Source of the DNA: Catenovulum sp052056295 | GTDB lineage: Bacteria > Pseudomonadota > Gammaproteobacteria > Enterobacterales > Alteromonadaceae | Length of the DNA stretch: 64,000 nucleotides | Assembly (NCBI RefSeq): GCF_052056295.1 | Contig: NZ_CP182494.1 | Span: 62,001 to 126,000 of the forward strand | Direction: 5' to 3' | Shown: piece by piece, positions 24,601 to 33,042 of the stretch | Position numbering within the stretch: the stretch's first letter is position 1 | Layout of the letters: each line of letters opens with the position of its first letter | Notes under the pieces: model-generated | Databases searched by the model: none | Told to the model about the DNA's origin: nothing | The model's input: the letters and a program-made list of their open reading frames with translations, nothing else | Made by a program: the position numbers and the translations under genes

Positions 24601-24995
24601 GTTGCTGAAAACGAGTCGCGACCATTAAATTCACTGCGCGTTTGGCTCATACCACGTACAACAGCGCCAGAACCTTGTGCGGAAAAGTGGTCTGGATCGT
24701 TTGGTGTGGCAAATTGGTCAATTGAAACGCCAGGTACACGTGCAAGCGATTCTAGTACGCTTGAATCTGGTAGTGCACCAATGTCAGTTGCAGTAATTGA
24801 ATCTACGAATGTGTCTGCATCTCTTTTTATTGCTTGTGCTGAAATCAAGCTGCCACGAATACCTTTAACTTCTATGGTTTCTGGTGCTTGTTCGTCACCC
24901 GTTTCGGCGGCGTGAGCAGGTTGCATTAATCCGAGTACAGCTAACGTCAGTAAGCTTTTGTTAAAGCTTTTTGTCTTTGTTTTTGTCTGTGCCAT
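21630..24995 (-). CDS. TonB-dependent outer-membrane receptor, xylan locus
   Basis: The start at 24995 (MAQTKTKTK) has an AAAGGTG ribosome-binding site; an open frame to 25061 adds an unlikely leader. The product, about 1,121 residues, has a signal peptide ending AHAAE, a plug with EVKGIRGSLISAQAIKRDADTFVDSI and SVLESLARVPGVSI, and a C-terminal beta-barrel ending in an aromatic (IMRATF). This matches the large Xanthomonas/Caulobacter-type TBDRs used for oligosaccharide uptake. It sits between xylan enzymes and carries the palindromic TTGACTA operator at its promoter, so xylo-oligosaccharide import is inferred. Confidence 0.92.
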   Translation of the reverse strand: MAQTKTKTKSFNKSLLTLAVLGLMQPAHAAETGDEQAPETIEVKGIRGSLISAQAIKRDADTFVDSITATDIGALPDSSVLESLARVPGVSIDQFATPNDPDHFSAQGSGAVVRGMSQTRSEFNGRDSFSATSGRGLSFQDVSSTLMAGVDVYKNQTADMIEGGIAGTISLRTRKPFDSAGRLVSVTVEGNYGDMAQELTPTFAGLYSDRWKTNSGEWGFLINASRSEIVTASDGIQTKRFEFYDLQNSVDAGFIPADANYYTYDGSFADIPDGVEVGDQGILVPAGSSLTSKKDTNIRTGIGGAIQWKSNDSNIQATLEFLRSKANSSWKENALKHDAQYNERRAGPGVDEQWTIDSDGVFQSGILSDRHDNWRGDGDKAPNTYGSFSNFGYRVSSDTRYHKEENIVDDLSFNVKWTATENLKLEFDVQHIEATSDIADVQLILATHAVQNYNITGGSDVPTLELLNPWSRFDESRIPEGDHYSKDANFFTNPGQYTAHAAMDHFGQSEGESDAIKIDAEYFIDDSIFASVKFGVRYRKRDQTIRMTQYDWGALQPIWQDGGGWLDSDLIKNSGLSGIYEAKDWSDFYRGGVLSIEGGNQMLHPTDAFMEDYANWDTRLVPLFTSCTDFRMAHDRYDETIDYQAGDECVPLDNLNGYFKDNEVSHTVETNKAAYVRINFDTDVANHRISGNFGARLVELTTETDGYTVFPTVNASNPAPAGWDPYNYNVADYDLYSGDVEFLGDPYHYLPQELKDFSNGAYSQNFATSKTRRILPSFNVKAEITDDLLARFAVSKAIALPDIGDLRNYTQLGTISYTIGTNYLERFDTYDVDNPHPDAPADSTTGLPVDEDGDDIDEQRRVDPATVSFDGWSGSSGNPFLKPMESTQFDLSLEWYFSNDGSLVSSFFYKDLSNFFIKGAYDAEFTNPVTGVTQTARVTGPTNGGEGVMKGVEFSYNQFYSFLPAPFDGLGLQANYSFIKAEGVPNSNLDNSDVANEGGGEANAAFKGSLPLRGQSEHTANLIGMYEKDGWSARIAYKWRSRFLLTSKDVITTLPIYNDAEGQLDASLFYQLTDNIKVGVQGVNLTNEQTKTFQQVDSNLQLGRSWFTKDRRYQLIMRATF

Positions 24996-25083
24996 GTTAC
25001 ACCTTTGTGGTATCAACCCTATGCTTGGGTATTTAGTTGGTTTACGTGCAGCTATTAGCATCTAGCTTAATAACTTTTGAAGT

Positions 25084-25112
25084 AGTTTATTTGACTATTA
25101 CACGTTAGTCAA
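25084..25112 (-). promoter_or_regulatory. TBDR promoter overlapped by perfect TTGACTA-N8-TAGTCAA palindrome
   Basis: TTGACTA (25091-25097) and TAGTCAA (25106-25112) are perfect 7-bp arms. On the minus strand they overlap TTGACT (25112-25107), which with TAAACT (25089-25084) and a 17-bp spacer gives a plausible promoter. This is the cleanest copy of the motif also seen at 5397-5428. Confidence 0.7.
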
Positions 25113-25295
25113 TAAGACTATAAATAAAATATTTACTTTTTTTTAAAGTTTTCAATCGGTAATTAACCATAGTTTTGATAGTCACTTGAATTAAACAAGA
25201 TTGTTTTACTAGCTGCTAACGCATGTTTATTGAGCTGATGTGAAGTAGGGGTAAAGAAAAGTGCAGTTTTTGTGACTATAAGGGGTAAAAGACGA

Positions 25296-25317
25296 CTTGA
25301 GTTGGGAGCACCTCAAG
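25296..25317 (-). terminator. Hairpin after the GPH symporter gene
   Basis: CTTGAG (25296-25301) and CTCAAG (25312-25317) form a 6-bp stem downstream of the symporter on the minus strand, with a weak T-rich stretch (TCTTTTA) after it. It is a moderate terminator candidate within the gap 24996-25344, which otherwise holds the TBDR promoter. Confidence 0.45.
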
Positions 25318-25344
25318 CCGTTAAACCTTGGAGCAATTTGAATG

Positions 25345-26679
25345 TTAACTTTTAGCTAACTCGCTTTGAACTTGAAATAACTTGCCTTCAGTTAAGTTGT
25401 ATTTAGTCATAACAACATACGCGATTGTTAATAAAACTGCTGGAATTGCGGCAAAACCTAACAATATACCTGTGAGCGCTTCAGTTGTTTGCTGCTGGTT
25501 AGGTACATAGTTGTAGGCACTTAACATCCAACCAGCCATAGCCCCACCAATCGCGAAACCGAGTTTTATTGCTAATAAGTGGCCGGAAAAGGTCATGGCC
25601 ATGGTTTTTTTACCGGTTTTTAAATGGCCATAATCTACTGTATCCGCAATCATAGAAAACATCAGCGGCGTAACTATCATGTGTACAAAGTTAGCGATTA
25701 TAAAACATGCGAAAATTAAACTAACTTGGCTGGCTGGTACAAAATACAAGGCAGCGTGGCTTAATACACCAATAATCAAACCAAATTGAAATAATGGCTT
25801 TTTACCAAATTTTTGTGAAAGAAAGTGAGTGGCTAAAGCACCAATAACTGACGCAAGCATACCAGCGGTTAAAAAGCTGCTGGTGAGCGACTCGTCACCT
25901 AAATAATATTTAACGTAATGCGGTGCAATGGCAGATCGCAAACCAATTAGGGTTAATACAAACACGGTAATAATCACCATCAGTAACCACTGATCGTTTT
26001 TAAACAAGTTGCCAAAATCTTGCAATATGTTGGTTTTGCTTGTGTCTTTAATTTCTTCGCGCTCTTTGGTCAGTATAAAGCAGACAAGAAAACAAACCAC
26101 GGCTAAGGTGGCTAATACTGCCATCGCGTATTGATAGCCAGCTTGTTGGCCGAAATCTGCAAATGCATCAACTAATTGTGGTAAAGCCCAAACAACAATA
26201 ACACCACCGCTCATAGCCATAGCAAATCTAAAAGACTGCAGTGATGCGCGCTCTTTAGGATCACTGGTCATTACTCCACCCAAAGCTGAATATGGGATAT
26301 TGATAGCTGTGTAACAAGTCATTAGTAAAGCGTAGGTTATATAGGCATAAATTAATTTGCTGTCTTGTGCTATGTCTGGGGTGGTGAAAGCCACAACGGC
26401 GAGTACACCATAAGGGATGGACATTAATAATAAGTAAGGTCGATAGGTACCAAAACGTGTTTTGGTACGGTCGGCAATACCACCCATAATTGGATCTGTT
26501 ACGCCATCAAATAATCTAACAACTAACATTAAAGTGCCAGCTGCTGCTGCACTGATACCAAAAACATCGGTATAAAATATCAGCATAAAATTGGCGAGAA
26601 TTTGGAAAACAATATTACTAGCCGTATCACCTAAGCCATAACCCAGTTTTTCTTTTATTGAAAGGCGCTGTTGCGACAT
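25345..26679 (-). CDS. GPH-family sugar:cation symporter
   Basis: The 444-residue, 12-span transporter belongs to the glycoside-pentoside-hexuronide family (MelB/XynP type). It shows KLGYGLGDTASN near the N-terminus, RLFDGVTDPIMGGIADRTKTRFGTYRPY (about 50-77), and MIADTVDYGHLKTGK in the second half. It would import short xylo-oligosaccharides, xylosides or hexuronides with Na+ or H+ across the inner membrane, feeding the cytoplasmic GH43. It is divergent from the GH10-led operon at 26930, and the shared 250-bp region holds a TTGACTA half-site. The exact substrate is not resolved. Confidence 0.92.
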   Translation of the reverse strand: MSQQRLSIKEKLGYGLGDTASNIVFQILANFMLIFYTDVFGISAAAAGTLMLVVRLFDGVTDPIMGGIADRTKTRFGTYRPYLLLMSIPYGVLAVVAFTTPDIAQDSKLIYAYITYALLMTCYTAINIPYSALGGVMTSDPKERASLQSFRFAMAMSGGVIVVWALPQLVDAFADFGQQAGYQYAMAVLATLAVVCFLVCFILTKEREEIKDTSKTNILQDFGNLFKNDQWLLMVIITVFVLTLIGLRSAIAPHYVKYYLGDESLTSSFLTAGMLASVIGALATHFLSQKFGKKPLFQFGLIIGVLSHAALYFVPASQVSLIFACFIIANFVHMIVTPLMFSMIADTVDYGHLKTGKKTMAMTFSGHLLAIKLGFAIGGAMAGWMLSAYNYVPNQQQTTEALTGILLGFAAIPAVLLTIAYVVMTKYNLTEGKLFQVQSELAKS

Positions 26680-26866
26680 CCTACTTTACCTTTATTGAAT
26701 ATAAAACTATATGGTCATACAAACTATATTGGTATTAAATAAATGTAAACCATTTTGTGTAAATTTATCCGCATAAAATTATAGTGTAAATGTATTCATC
26801 GAATTTTATCTCTTAATTATTAGCAAATATCACTAGATTAGTCTGAAAATTTACATTATAGTTTAT

Positions 26867-26873
26867 TTGACTA
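26867..26873 (+). promoter_or_regulatory. TTGACTA half-site between the symporter and GH10 operon
   Basis: A single TTGACTA lies in the divergent intergenic region. No matching inverted arm at the expected spacing was found, so binding by the same regulator is only suggested. The GH10 gene has a GAGG ribosome-binding site at 26921-26924. Confidence 0.35.
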
Positions 26874-26929
26874 TTAAATTGATTTTAACAAATTGACATT
26901 CTGTCGTTGGCAATAATGTTGAGGTAACA

Positions 26930-28081
26930 ATGAAGAAATTCTATTTAGCACTTTGTGCTGTATTGGCTATTAGCGCATGTGCATCAAATACACCTAAAAC
27001 TGAAGAACAAACAAGTTTACGCGATGCATATAAAGATGTGTTTCATATCGGAACTGCGTTGAGCAAGTCGCAAATTATGGGTTGGGACTTGGCCGCACAA
27101 AAAGTATCAAACAAAGAGTTTTCTGCTATTACTGCTGAAAATTCAATGAAGTGGGAAGAGATACATCCAACAGAAGGCCTGTTTAATTTTACTGTGGCCG
27201 ACAAGTTAGTTGAACTTGCTGAGCAGAATGACCAGTTTGTTATTGGCCATACTTTATTGTGGCATCAACAAACGCCTAATTGGGTTTTTGAAGATAAAAA
27301 TGGCAATCCAGCCAGCAAAGAATTGTTATTAAGCCGCTTAAAAAACCATATTGACACCATTGTTGGCCGTTATAAAGGCCGAATCCAAGCTTGGGATGTA
27401 GTGAATGAAGCGCTCAACGAAGACGGAACAATGCGCCAGTCAAAATGGTATCAAATTTTAGGCGAAGACTATGTAGCTAAAGCCTTTGAATTTGCTCACG
27501 CAGCCGACCCAAATGCTGAGCTATATTACAACGACTACAATTTATGGATGCCAAAAAAGCGCGCTGGTGCGGTTAAGTTAGTGCAACAACTACAGCAACA
27601 GGGCGCAAAAATTACTGCTATTGGTATGCAAGCGCATTACAGCATACCTTCACTAACAACCAACCCTGATTTATCTGAATTTGAAGCTTCGATTATCGCC
27701 TACAAAAACTTAGGGATAAAAGTGATGTTAACTGAAGTGGATATTACGGTTATTCGTTTCCCTGGCGCTGAAAATCAAGGCGCTGACATTTCGCTAAGTT
27801 ACAAATTGCAAGCTGAGTTTAACCCTTATAGCAAAGGTTTGCCGGACGAGGTGTCACAAGAATTTACTCAATTGTTAGTGGATATGTTCAAGATCTTAGC
27901 GAAACACAAAGAATCAATTTCACGTGTCACTTTTTGGGGAGTTAACGATGGTCAAACATGGCGTAACGGCTGGCCAATTAAAGGTCGTACCGATTACCCA
28001 TTATTGTTCGACCGCAAAAACCAAGCTAAACCAGCGGTAAAGGCGCTGATTGAATTAAGTCCAATTTTTAAAAATAGCTAA
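26930..28081 (+). CDS. GH10 xylanase, lipoprotein; first gene of the seven-gene xylan operon
   Basis: The 383-residue GH10 enzyme has a lipobox (AISACAS, Cys17). Acid/base Glu160 is in AWDVVNEAL, and nucleophile Glu269 in MLTEVDI. GHTLLWHQQTPNWVF is typical. It lacks extra CBMs. It is the first of seven genes with gaps of 16 bp or less (GH10, GH2, GH67, TRAP P/Q/M, ManD). It differs clearly from the other GH10 at 13531, so one may act outside and one in the periplasm on short fragments. That division of labour is inferred. Confidence 0.95.
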   Translation: MKKFYLALCAVLAISACASNTPKTEEQTSLRDAYKDVFHIGTALSKSQIMGWDLAAQKVSNKEFSAITAENSMKWEEIHPTEGLFNFTVADKLVELAEQNDQFVIGHTLLWHQQTPNWVFEDKNGNPASKELLLSRLKNHIDTIVGRYKGRIQAWDVVNEALNEDGTMRQSKWYQILGEDYVAKAFEFAHAADPNAELYYNDYNLWMPKKRAGAVKLVQQLQQQGAKITAIGMQAHYSIPSLTTNPDLSEFEASIIAYKNLGIKVMLTEVDITVIRFPGAENQGADISLSYKLQAEFNPYSKGLPDEVSQEFTQLLVDMFKILAKHKESISRVTFWGVNDGQTWRNGWPIKGRTDYPLLFDRKNQAKPAVKALIELSPIFKNS

Positions 28082-28097
28082 AACAAGGTAGTTAGAA

Positions 28098-30836
28098 ATG
28101 TATCAGTATCTGTTAGTTGTTGTGGCCTTGTTTGCTGTGAGCGGATGTAGTAGGACAAAAGAACAAGAAAACAACCAGGTTAGTGAACAAGCCCGACAAC
28201 GTATTTTACTTAATCAAGATTGGCAGTTTTATAAATATGAAAACACAGAACAAGCCGACCAGTTAATTTACGATGTTCGACCAGAGTTTGAATCATTTAA
28301 CGACGCTAAAGATGCTGATACACGTCCAACCGATGCCGTTGCTGTAGTTAGTCAATCGTCCGTTTTAAAACCTTGGATTTTACCTACAGGCAATCAGTTT
28401 ATTGCGGATAAAAATAAATGGCATAAACGACCTGAGGGTAATCCCGGCAGTGAGTTCGCCTTTGTGCAAGCAGACTTTAACGACAGCCAGTGGCAAAGCG
28501 TCAATTTACCGCACGATTGGGCAATTGCTGGGCCTTTTTATCAAGGCGAAAACCCGACTGTAGGTGGTGGTATGGGGCGATTACCTAGCCCAGGTGTTGC
28601 TTGGTATCGTAAAAAGCTGAACTTTAGCCAAAATGATATTGGTAAAAAAATATACCTAGATATTGAAGGCGCTATGTCGTATTCAATGGTGTGGTTAAAC
28701 GGCCATTTAGTTGGTGGTTGGCCCTTTGGTTACGCTTCTTATCAACTTGATTTAACTGACTACATAAATTTTGCTGGCGATAACCAATTAGCTATTCGCT
28801 TAGATAACCCTAACCATTCTTCGCGTTGGTATCCGGGTGGTGGTTTGTATCGCAATGTTTGGTTAACTAAAACTCAGCCGCTGCATATTGAACAGTGGGG
28901 AACAAAAGTTGATACCTTAAGTGTGACGGACAATTCTGCTCAAATTCAACTACAGCTGTCAGTTAAAAATAATAGTGATAAAAACCAAACCCTTGGTATT
29001 TCAACTCAAATATTTGAGCTCAATCAACAAGCTAACATAACAGGTAAAGCTGTTGTTAGCCTTGAGCCGCAATTCGTCAATGCTGCAGCTGTTAGCTCAA
29101 GCAGTTTGGTTAAGTTAATTGATATTCCATCCCCTAAACTTTGGGGGCCAAAACCACAACAAACTCCGCATATGTATACCTTGGTTAATAAGGTTTGGCT
29201 TAATGGACAAGTAATAGATGAATATTCGACGCCTTTTGGCATTCGTACCTTAGAGTTTGATGCTAATGCTGGCGTATTAGTTAACGGTGAACTGATTAAA
29301 CTCAAAGGGGTTAACCAACACCATGATTTAGGTGCATTAGGCGCTGCATTTAACCGTCGTGCTGCAGAGCGTCAGCTTGAGCTATTGCAGGAAATGGGCG
29401 TAAACGCTATTCGCATGGCGCACAATCCACCAGCGCCTGAATTACTTGATTTAACAGATCAAATGGGCTTTTTGGTTGTCGATGAGTCATTTGATGTGTG
29501 GCAAAAGAAAAAAACACCACATGATTTCCATCTAATTTTTGATGACTGGCATGAACAAGATATGCGCGCATTGGTGCGCCGCGATTATAACCATCCATCA
29601 GTTATCATGTGGAGTATTGGCAATGAAGTGGGTGAACAATACGAAGGACTGGCTGGTTATCAATTGGCGCAAAAATTAACTGATATTGTTAAAAGTGAAG
29701 ACCCGCACAGACCAACCACAGCTTCTAAAAACTGGGCCAAACCTGACATGCCGTTCGCCAATGGTATGGATGTAATTAACCTCAATTATCAAGGGGAGGG
29801 TATACGCCAAGATCCGATCTTTGCTGAAGTTAAAAACAGGATCAAAACTAAACCTCAATATATTCCGTATCACCAAGCACACCCAGACAAAGTAATTATT
29901 GGCAGTGAAACCGCATCGGCGCTGAGTAGTCGTGGTTTTTACACCTTCCCAGTTACCGACAAAATAAGCTCGCCAGTGCGTGATGGCATGGGTGGTGATT
30001 CTAAAGTTCATCAAGTAAGTAGTTACGAGCTTTATGCGGTTGATTTTGGCTCATCGGCTGACAAAGTATTTAAATCAGTTGAAAGCCACCCCTTTGTTGC
30101 GGGCGAATTTGTTTGGACTGGTTGGGACTATTTAGGTGAACCAACTCCTTATTATTCTTCGCGCAGTTCGTACAACGGCATTATCGACTTAGCTGGATTC
30201 AAAAAAGATAGGTTCTATTTATATCAAGCACACTGGCGACCAGATTTTGCCATGGTGCATATTTTGCCACATTGGAATTGGCCAGAGCGCATTGGCAAGG
30301 TAACACCAGTACACATATTTACATCGGGTGATGAAGTTGAACTGTTTTTAAATGGTCAATCGTTAGGGCGTAAACAAAAACAAGCTTATCAATACAGATT
30401 GCGTTTTGACGATGTGGTTTATCAACCGGGTAGCTTAACGGCCGTTGCGTACAAAAATGGCAAAACTTGGGCGACTACCAGTGTTTCTACTACAGAATCC
30501 GCGAATAAAATTCAGCTGACGGCTGATCGCAGTAGCATTAAAAATGATGGTAAAGATTTAACTTTTATCACAGCTAGAGTTCAGGACAAAAACGGTTTAA
30601 CTGTGCCAACTGCTAACAATTGGTTGGAATTTAGTGTTGAAGGCAATGGCGAAATTGTCGCAACTGATAATGGCGATTCGACTGATTTTACTCCGTTTCC
30701 TTCGCCAGAGCGCAACGCTTTTAATGGCTTAGCTCTGGTAATTGTAAAAGCTAAACAAGGCACAGATGGAGGTTTTAAACTAATCGCTAAATCAAAGGGG
30801 TTAGTTGGCGCTTCTATTCAGATCGAAACAAAATAA
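28098..30836 (+). CDS. GH2 family glycosidase, lipoprotein
   Basis: The 912-residue protein has a lipobox (AVSGCSR), an N-terminal sugar-binding domain (LPHDWAIAGPF, VAWYRKKL), an immunoglobulin-like domain, a TIM barrel and C-terminal domains of the kind found in GH2 beta-galactosidases. Acid/base Glu510 lies in MWSIGNEVGEQ and nucleophile Glu670 in AGEFVWTGWDYLGEPTPYY. It is 16 bp after GH10 and 10 bp before GH67. Galactosyl or arabinopyranosyl side chains of xylan are plausible substrates given the operon; beta-glucuronidase or mannosidase activity cannot be excluded. Confidence 0.88.
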   Translation: MYQYLLVVVALFAVSGCSRTKEQENNQVSEQARQRILLNQDWQFYKYENTEQADQLIYDVRPEFESFNDAKDADTRPTDAVAVVSQSSVLKPWILPTGNQFIADKNKWHKRPEGNPGSEFAFVQADFNDSQWQSVNLPHDWAIAGPFYQGENPTVGGGMGRLPSPGVAWYRKKLNFSQNDIGKKIYLDIEGAMSYSMVWLNGHLVGGWPFGYASYQLDLTDYINFAGDNQLAIRLDNPNHSSRWYPGGGLYRNVWLTKTQPLHIEQWGTKVDTLSVTDNSAQIQLQLSVKNNSDKNQTLGISTQIFELNQQANITGKAVVSLEPQFVNAAAVSSSSLVKLIDIPSPKLWGPKPQQTPHMYTLVNKVWLNGQVIDEYSTPFGIRTLEFDANAGVLVNGELIKLKGVNQHHDLGALGAAFNRRAAERQLELLQEMGVNAIRMAHNPPAPELLDLTDQMGFLVVDESFDVWQKKKTPHDFHLIFDDWHEQDMRALVRRDYNHPSVIMWSIGNEVGEQYEGLAGYQLAQKLTDIVKSEDPHRPTTASKNWAKPDMPFANGMDVINLNYQGEGIRQDPIFAEVKNRIKTKPQYIPYHQAHPDKVIIGSETASALSSRGFYTFPVTDKISSPVRDGMGGDSKVHQVSSYELYAVDFGSSADKVFKSVESHPFVAGEFVWTGWDYLGEPTPYYSSRSSYNGIIDLAGFKKDRFYLYQAHWRPDFAMVHILPHWNWPERIGKVTPVHIFTSGDEVELFLNGQSLGRKQKQAYQYRLRFDDVVYQPGSLTAVAYKNGKTWATTSVSTTESANKIQLTADRSSIKNDGKDLTFITARVQDKNGLTVPTANNWLEFSVEGNGEIVATDNGDSTDFTPFPSPERNAFNGLALVIVKAKQGTDGGFKLIAKSKGLVGASIQIETK

Positions 30837-30846
30837 GAGATTTATC

Positions 30847-33039
30847 ATGCAGTTTATTTTTGGTTTTTTAGGTAATAAATTATTTACCCCTTTATTAGTT
30901 TTATTGCTGGCAACCAGTGCCAATGCATCTAGTATAGTAACGGGAGAAGACGGCTATAGGTTATGGCTGAAATACGATTTAATTAACGATCACAACAAAC
31001 GTCAGGGTTATCAAAATCAACTAGCGAATTGGCAAGTGTTAGGTCAGTCGTCGACAGCTCAGGTGATTCGCGATGAGCTTGAATATGCTTTCACTGGCTT
31101 ATTCGGCAAAACTTCCAAGAGTATGAGCATTCGCACAACTAATTTATTGGTTGGCACTTTTGCTGAGCTGCAAAAACAACTGCCCAAAATTAAATTAGCG
31201 GGCGAGCAAGTAAATGCCGAAGGGTATTTAATTAAACAAGTTTCTTATCAAGGTAAAAAGTTGTTGTTGGTGGCAGCCGACACGGATGTTGGCGCTTTAT
31301 ACGGCACTTTTCACTTGATCCGTTTAGTACAAACGGGTGAGAAACTTGCTGATATTAATTTAGTTTCTAACCCTAAAACTAAATTGCGTGTGCTTAACCA
31401 CTGGGATAATCCTGATCGCCATGTTGAACGCGGCTTTGCAGGGCAGTCTATTTGGGATTGGCACAAATTACCTGATTACCACTACCAAAAGTATACAGAC
31501 TATGCGCGCGCTAATGCGTCAATTGGTATTAATGGCACAGTCTTAAACAATGTAAATGCCAACCCGATTATGTTAACGCCAGCCTATTTGCAAAAAGTAA
31601 AAGCACTTGCGGATATATTTAGGCCTTACGGCATTAAAGTGTATTTGTCGGTTAAATTTAGCTCGCCGCAATCTTTAGGTGGGTTAGCAACCTCAGATCC
31701 CCTTAACGCGGATGTTAAACACTGGTGGCACAACAAAGTTGATGAAATTTATCAGCTTATTCCTGATTTTGGTGGATTTTTAGTTAAAGCAAACTCTGAA
31801 GGCCAACCAGGGCCGGGAGATTATGGTCGCACGCATGCACAAGGTGCAAACATGCTGGCAGACGCTTTAGCTAAATATAATGGTGCTGTAATGTGGCGAG
31901 CATTTGTTTATGCCAATGAAAAAAACGAAGAGCGCTCAAAACAAGCCTATTCAGAGTTTAAACCGCTAGACGGAAAGTTTCGCGATAACGTTTTGGTACA
32001 AGTAAAAAATGGCCCAATTGATTTCCAACCGCGCGAGCCTGTTAGCCCATTATTTGGCGCAACACCTAAAACACCTATGATGATGGAATTTCAAATTACC
32101 ATGGAGTATTTAGGTTTTAGCACACATTTCGTTTATTTAGGGCCTATGTATCAAGAAGTGTTAGATACAGATACTTATGCCAAAGGGCAAGGGTCTACGG
32201 TTGGCAAAGTGGTTGCTGGCGAAGTACACCCATATAAACTCACAGGCATGGCGGGTGTGGCCAATATTGGCAGTGATAGAAATTGGACTGGGCATATAAT
32301 TTTACAGTCGAACTGGTACGTATTTGGCCGCATGGCGTGGGATTATTCTTTGTCAGCGGAAACAATTGCACAGGAGTGGGTGAAGATGACACTCACCCAA
32401 GAACAAGCTGTCGCTAAACAAATAACTGAGTTAATGATGCTGTCGCACGAAGCGACGGTGAATTATATGACGCCACTAGGTTTGCATCATATTATGGGCA
32501 CAGGCCACCATTATGGCCCAGCACCTTGGGTGGATAATTTAGGTAGAGCTGATTGGACACCGGTTTATTATCACAATGCGAGTAAACAAGGTTTGGGTTT
32601 TAACCGTTCGCCGACTGGTGTTAACGCGGTAGAGCAGTATTTTTCGCCAATCAAACAGCAGTTGGCTAACCCTGCAACTACGCCTGAAAAATATCTCCTT
32701 TGGTTTCACCATTTACCTTGGGATCACACAATTGCATCGAGCGGCAGAAGCTTATGGGATGAGCTAGTGCATAGATATTATTTGGGCGTTGAACAAGTAA
32801 AACATATCCAACAAGAGTGGAATAGTTTGCAAGCTAAGTTAGATCCATTGCAATTTAAGCAAGTTCAAATGGCGAATAACATTCATGTGAAAGAAGCGAT
32901 TTGGTGGCGCAATGCTTGTGTATTGTATTTCCAACAGTTTTCTAATAAGCCAATTCCGCATGGGTTAGAGCAACCACAGGGCAATTTAACCGAATATAAA
33001 CAAATGCAATTTCCGTATGCACCGGGTCAAGGGCATTAA
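30847..33039 (+). CDS. GH67 alpha-glucuronidase
   Basis: The start at 30847 (MQFIFGFLGN) gives a 730-residue protein with a signal peptide ending SANA; an upstream ATG at 30805 lies inside the GH2 gene. GH67 features include the N-terminal domain (DGYRLWLKYDLI), LNHWDNPDRHVERGFAG, GINGTVLNNVNA, FLVKANSEGQPGPGDYGRTHA and the C-terminal LWFHHLPWDH. GH67 enzymes release (4-O-methyl)glucuronic acid from the non-reducing end of aldouronic acids, so this enzyme complements GH115. Export to the periplasm agrees with TRAP uptake of the released acid, encoded 3 bp downstream. Confidence 0.96.
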   Translation: MQFIFGFLGNKLFTPLLVLLLATSANASSIVTGEDGYRLWLKYDLINDHNKRQGYQNQLANWQVLGQSSTAQVIRDELEYAFTGLFGKTSKSMSIRTTNLLVGTFAELQKQLPKIKLAGEQVNAEGYLIKQVSYQGKKLLLVAADTDVGALYGTFHLIRLVQTGEKLADINLVSNPKTKLRVLNHWDNPDRHVERGFAGQSIWDWHKLPDYHYQKYTDYARANASIGINGTVLNNVNANPIMLTPAYLQKVKALADIFRPYGIKVYLSVKFSSPQSLGGLATSDPLNADVKHWWHNKVDEIYQLIPDFGGFLVKANSEGQPGPGDYGRTHAQGANMLADALAKYNGAVMWRAFVYANEKNEERSKQAYSEFKPLDGKFRDNVLVQVKNGPIDFQPREPVSPLFGATPKTPMMMEFQITMEYLGFSTHFVYLGPMYQEVLDTDTYAKGQGSTVGKVVAGEVHPYKLTGMAGVANIGSDRNWTGHIILQSNWYVFGRMAWDYSLSAETIAQEWVKMTLTQEQAVAKQITELMMLSHEATVNYMTPLGLHHIMGTGHHYGPAPWVDNLGRADWTPVYYHNASKQGLGFNRSPTGVNAVEQYFSPIKQQLANPATTPEKYLLWFHHLPWDHTIASSGRSLWDELVHRYYLGVEQVKHIQQEWNSLQAKLDPLQFKQVQMANNIHVKEAIWWRNACVLYFQQFSNKPIPHGLEQPQGNLTEYKQMQFPYAPGQGH

Positions 33040-33042
33040 TTT

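Noticed and set aside
24996..25061. Longer TBDR N-terminus
   Set aside because: The start at 24995 has the ribosome-binding site and signal peptide; the extra 22 residues do not look like a leader.
30805..30846. Upstream start for GH67
   Set aside because: It lies within the GH2 coding end and would hide the clear signal peptide.
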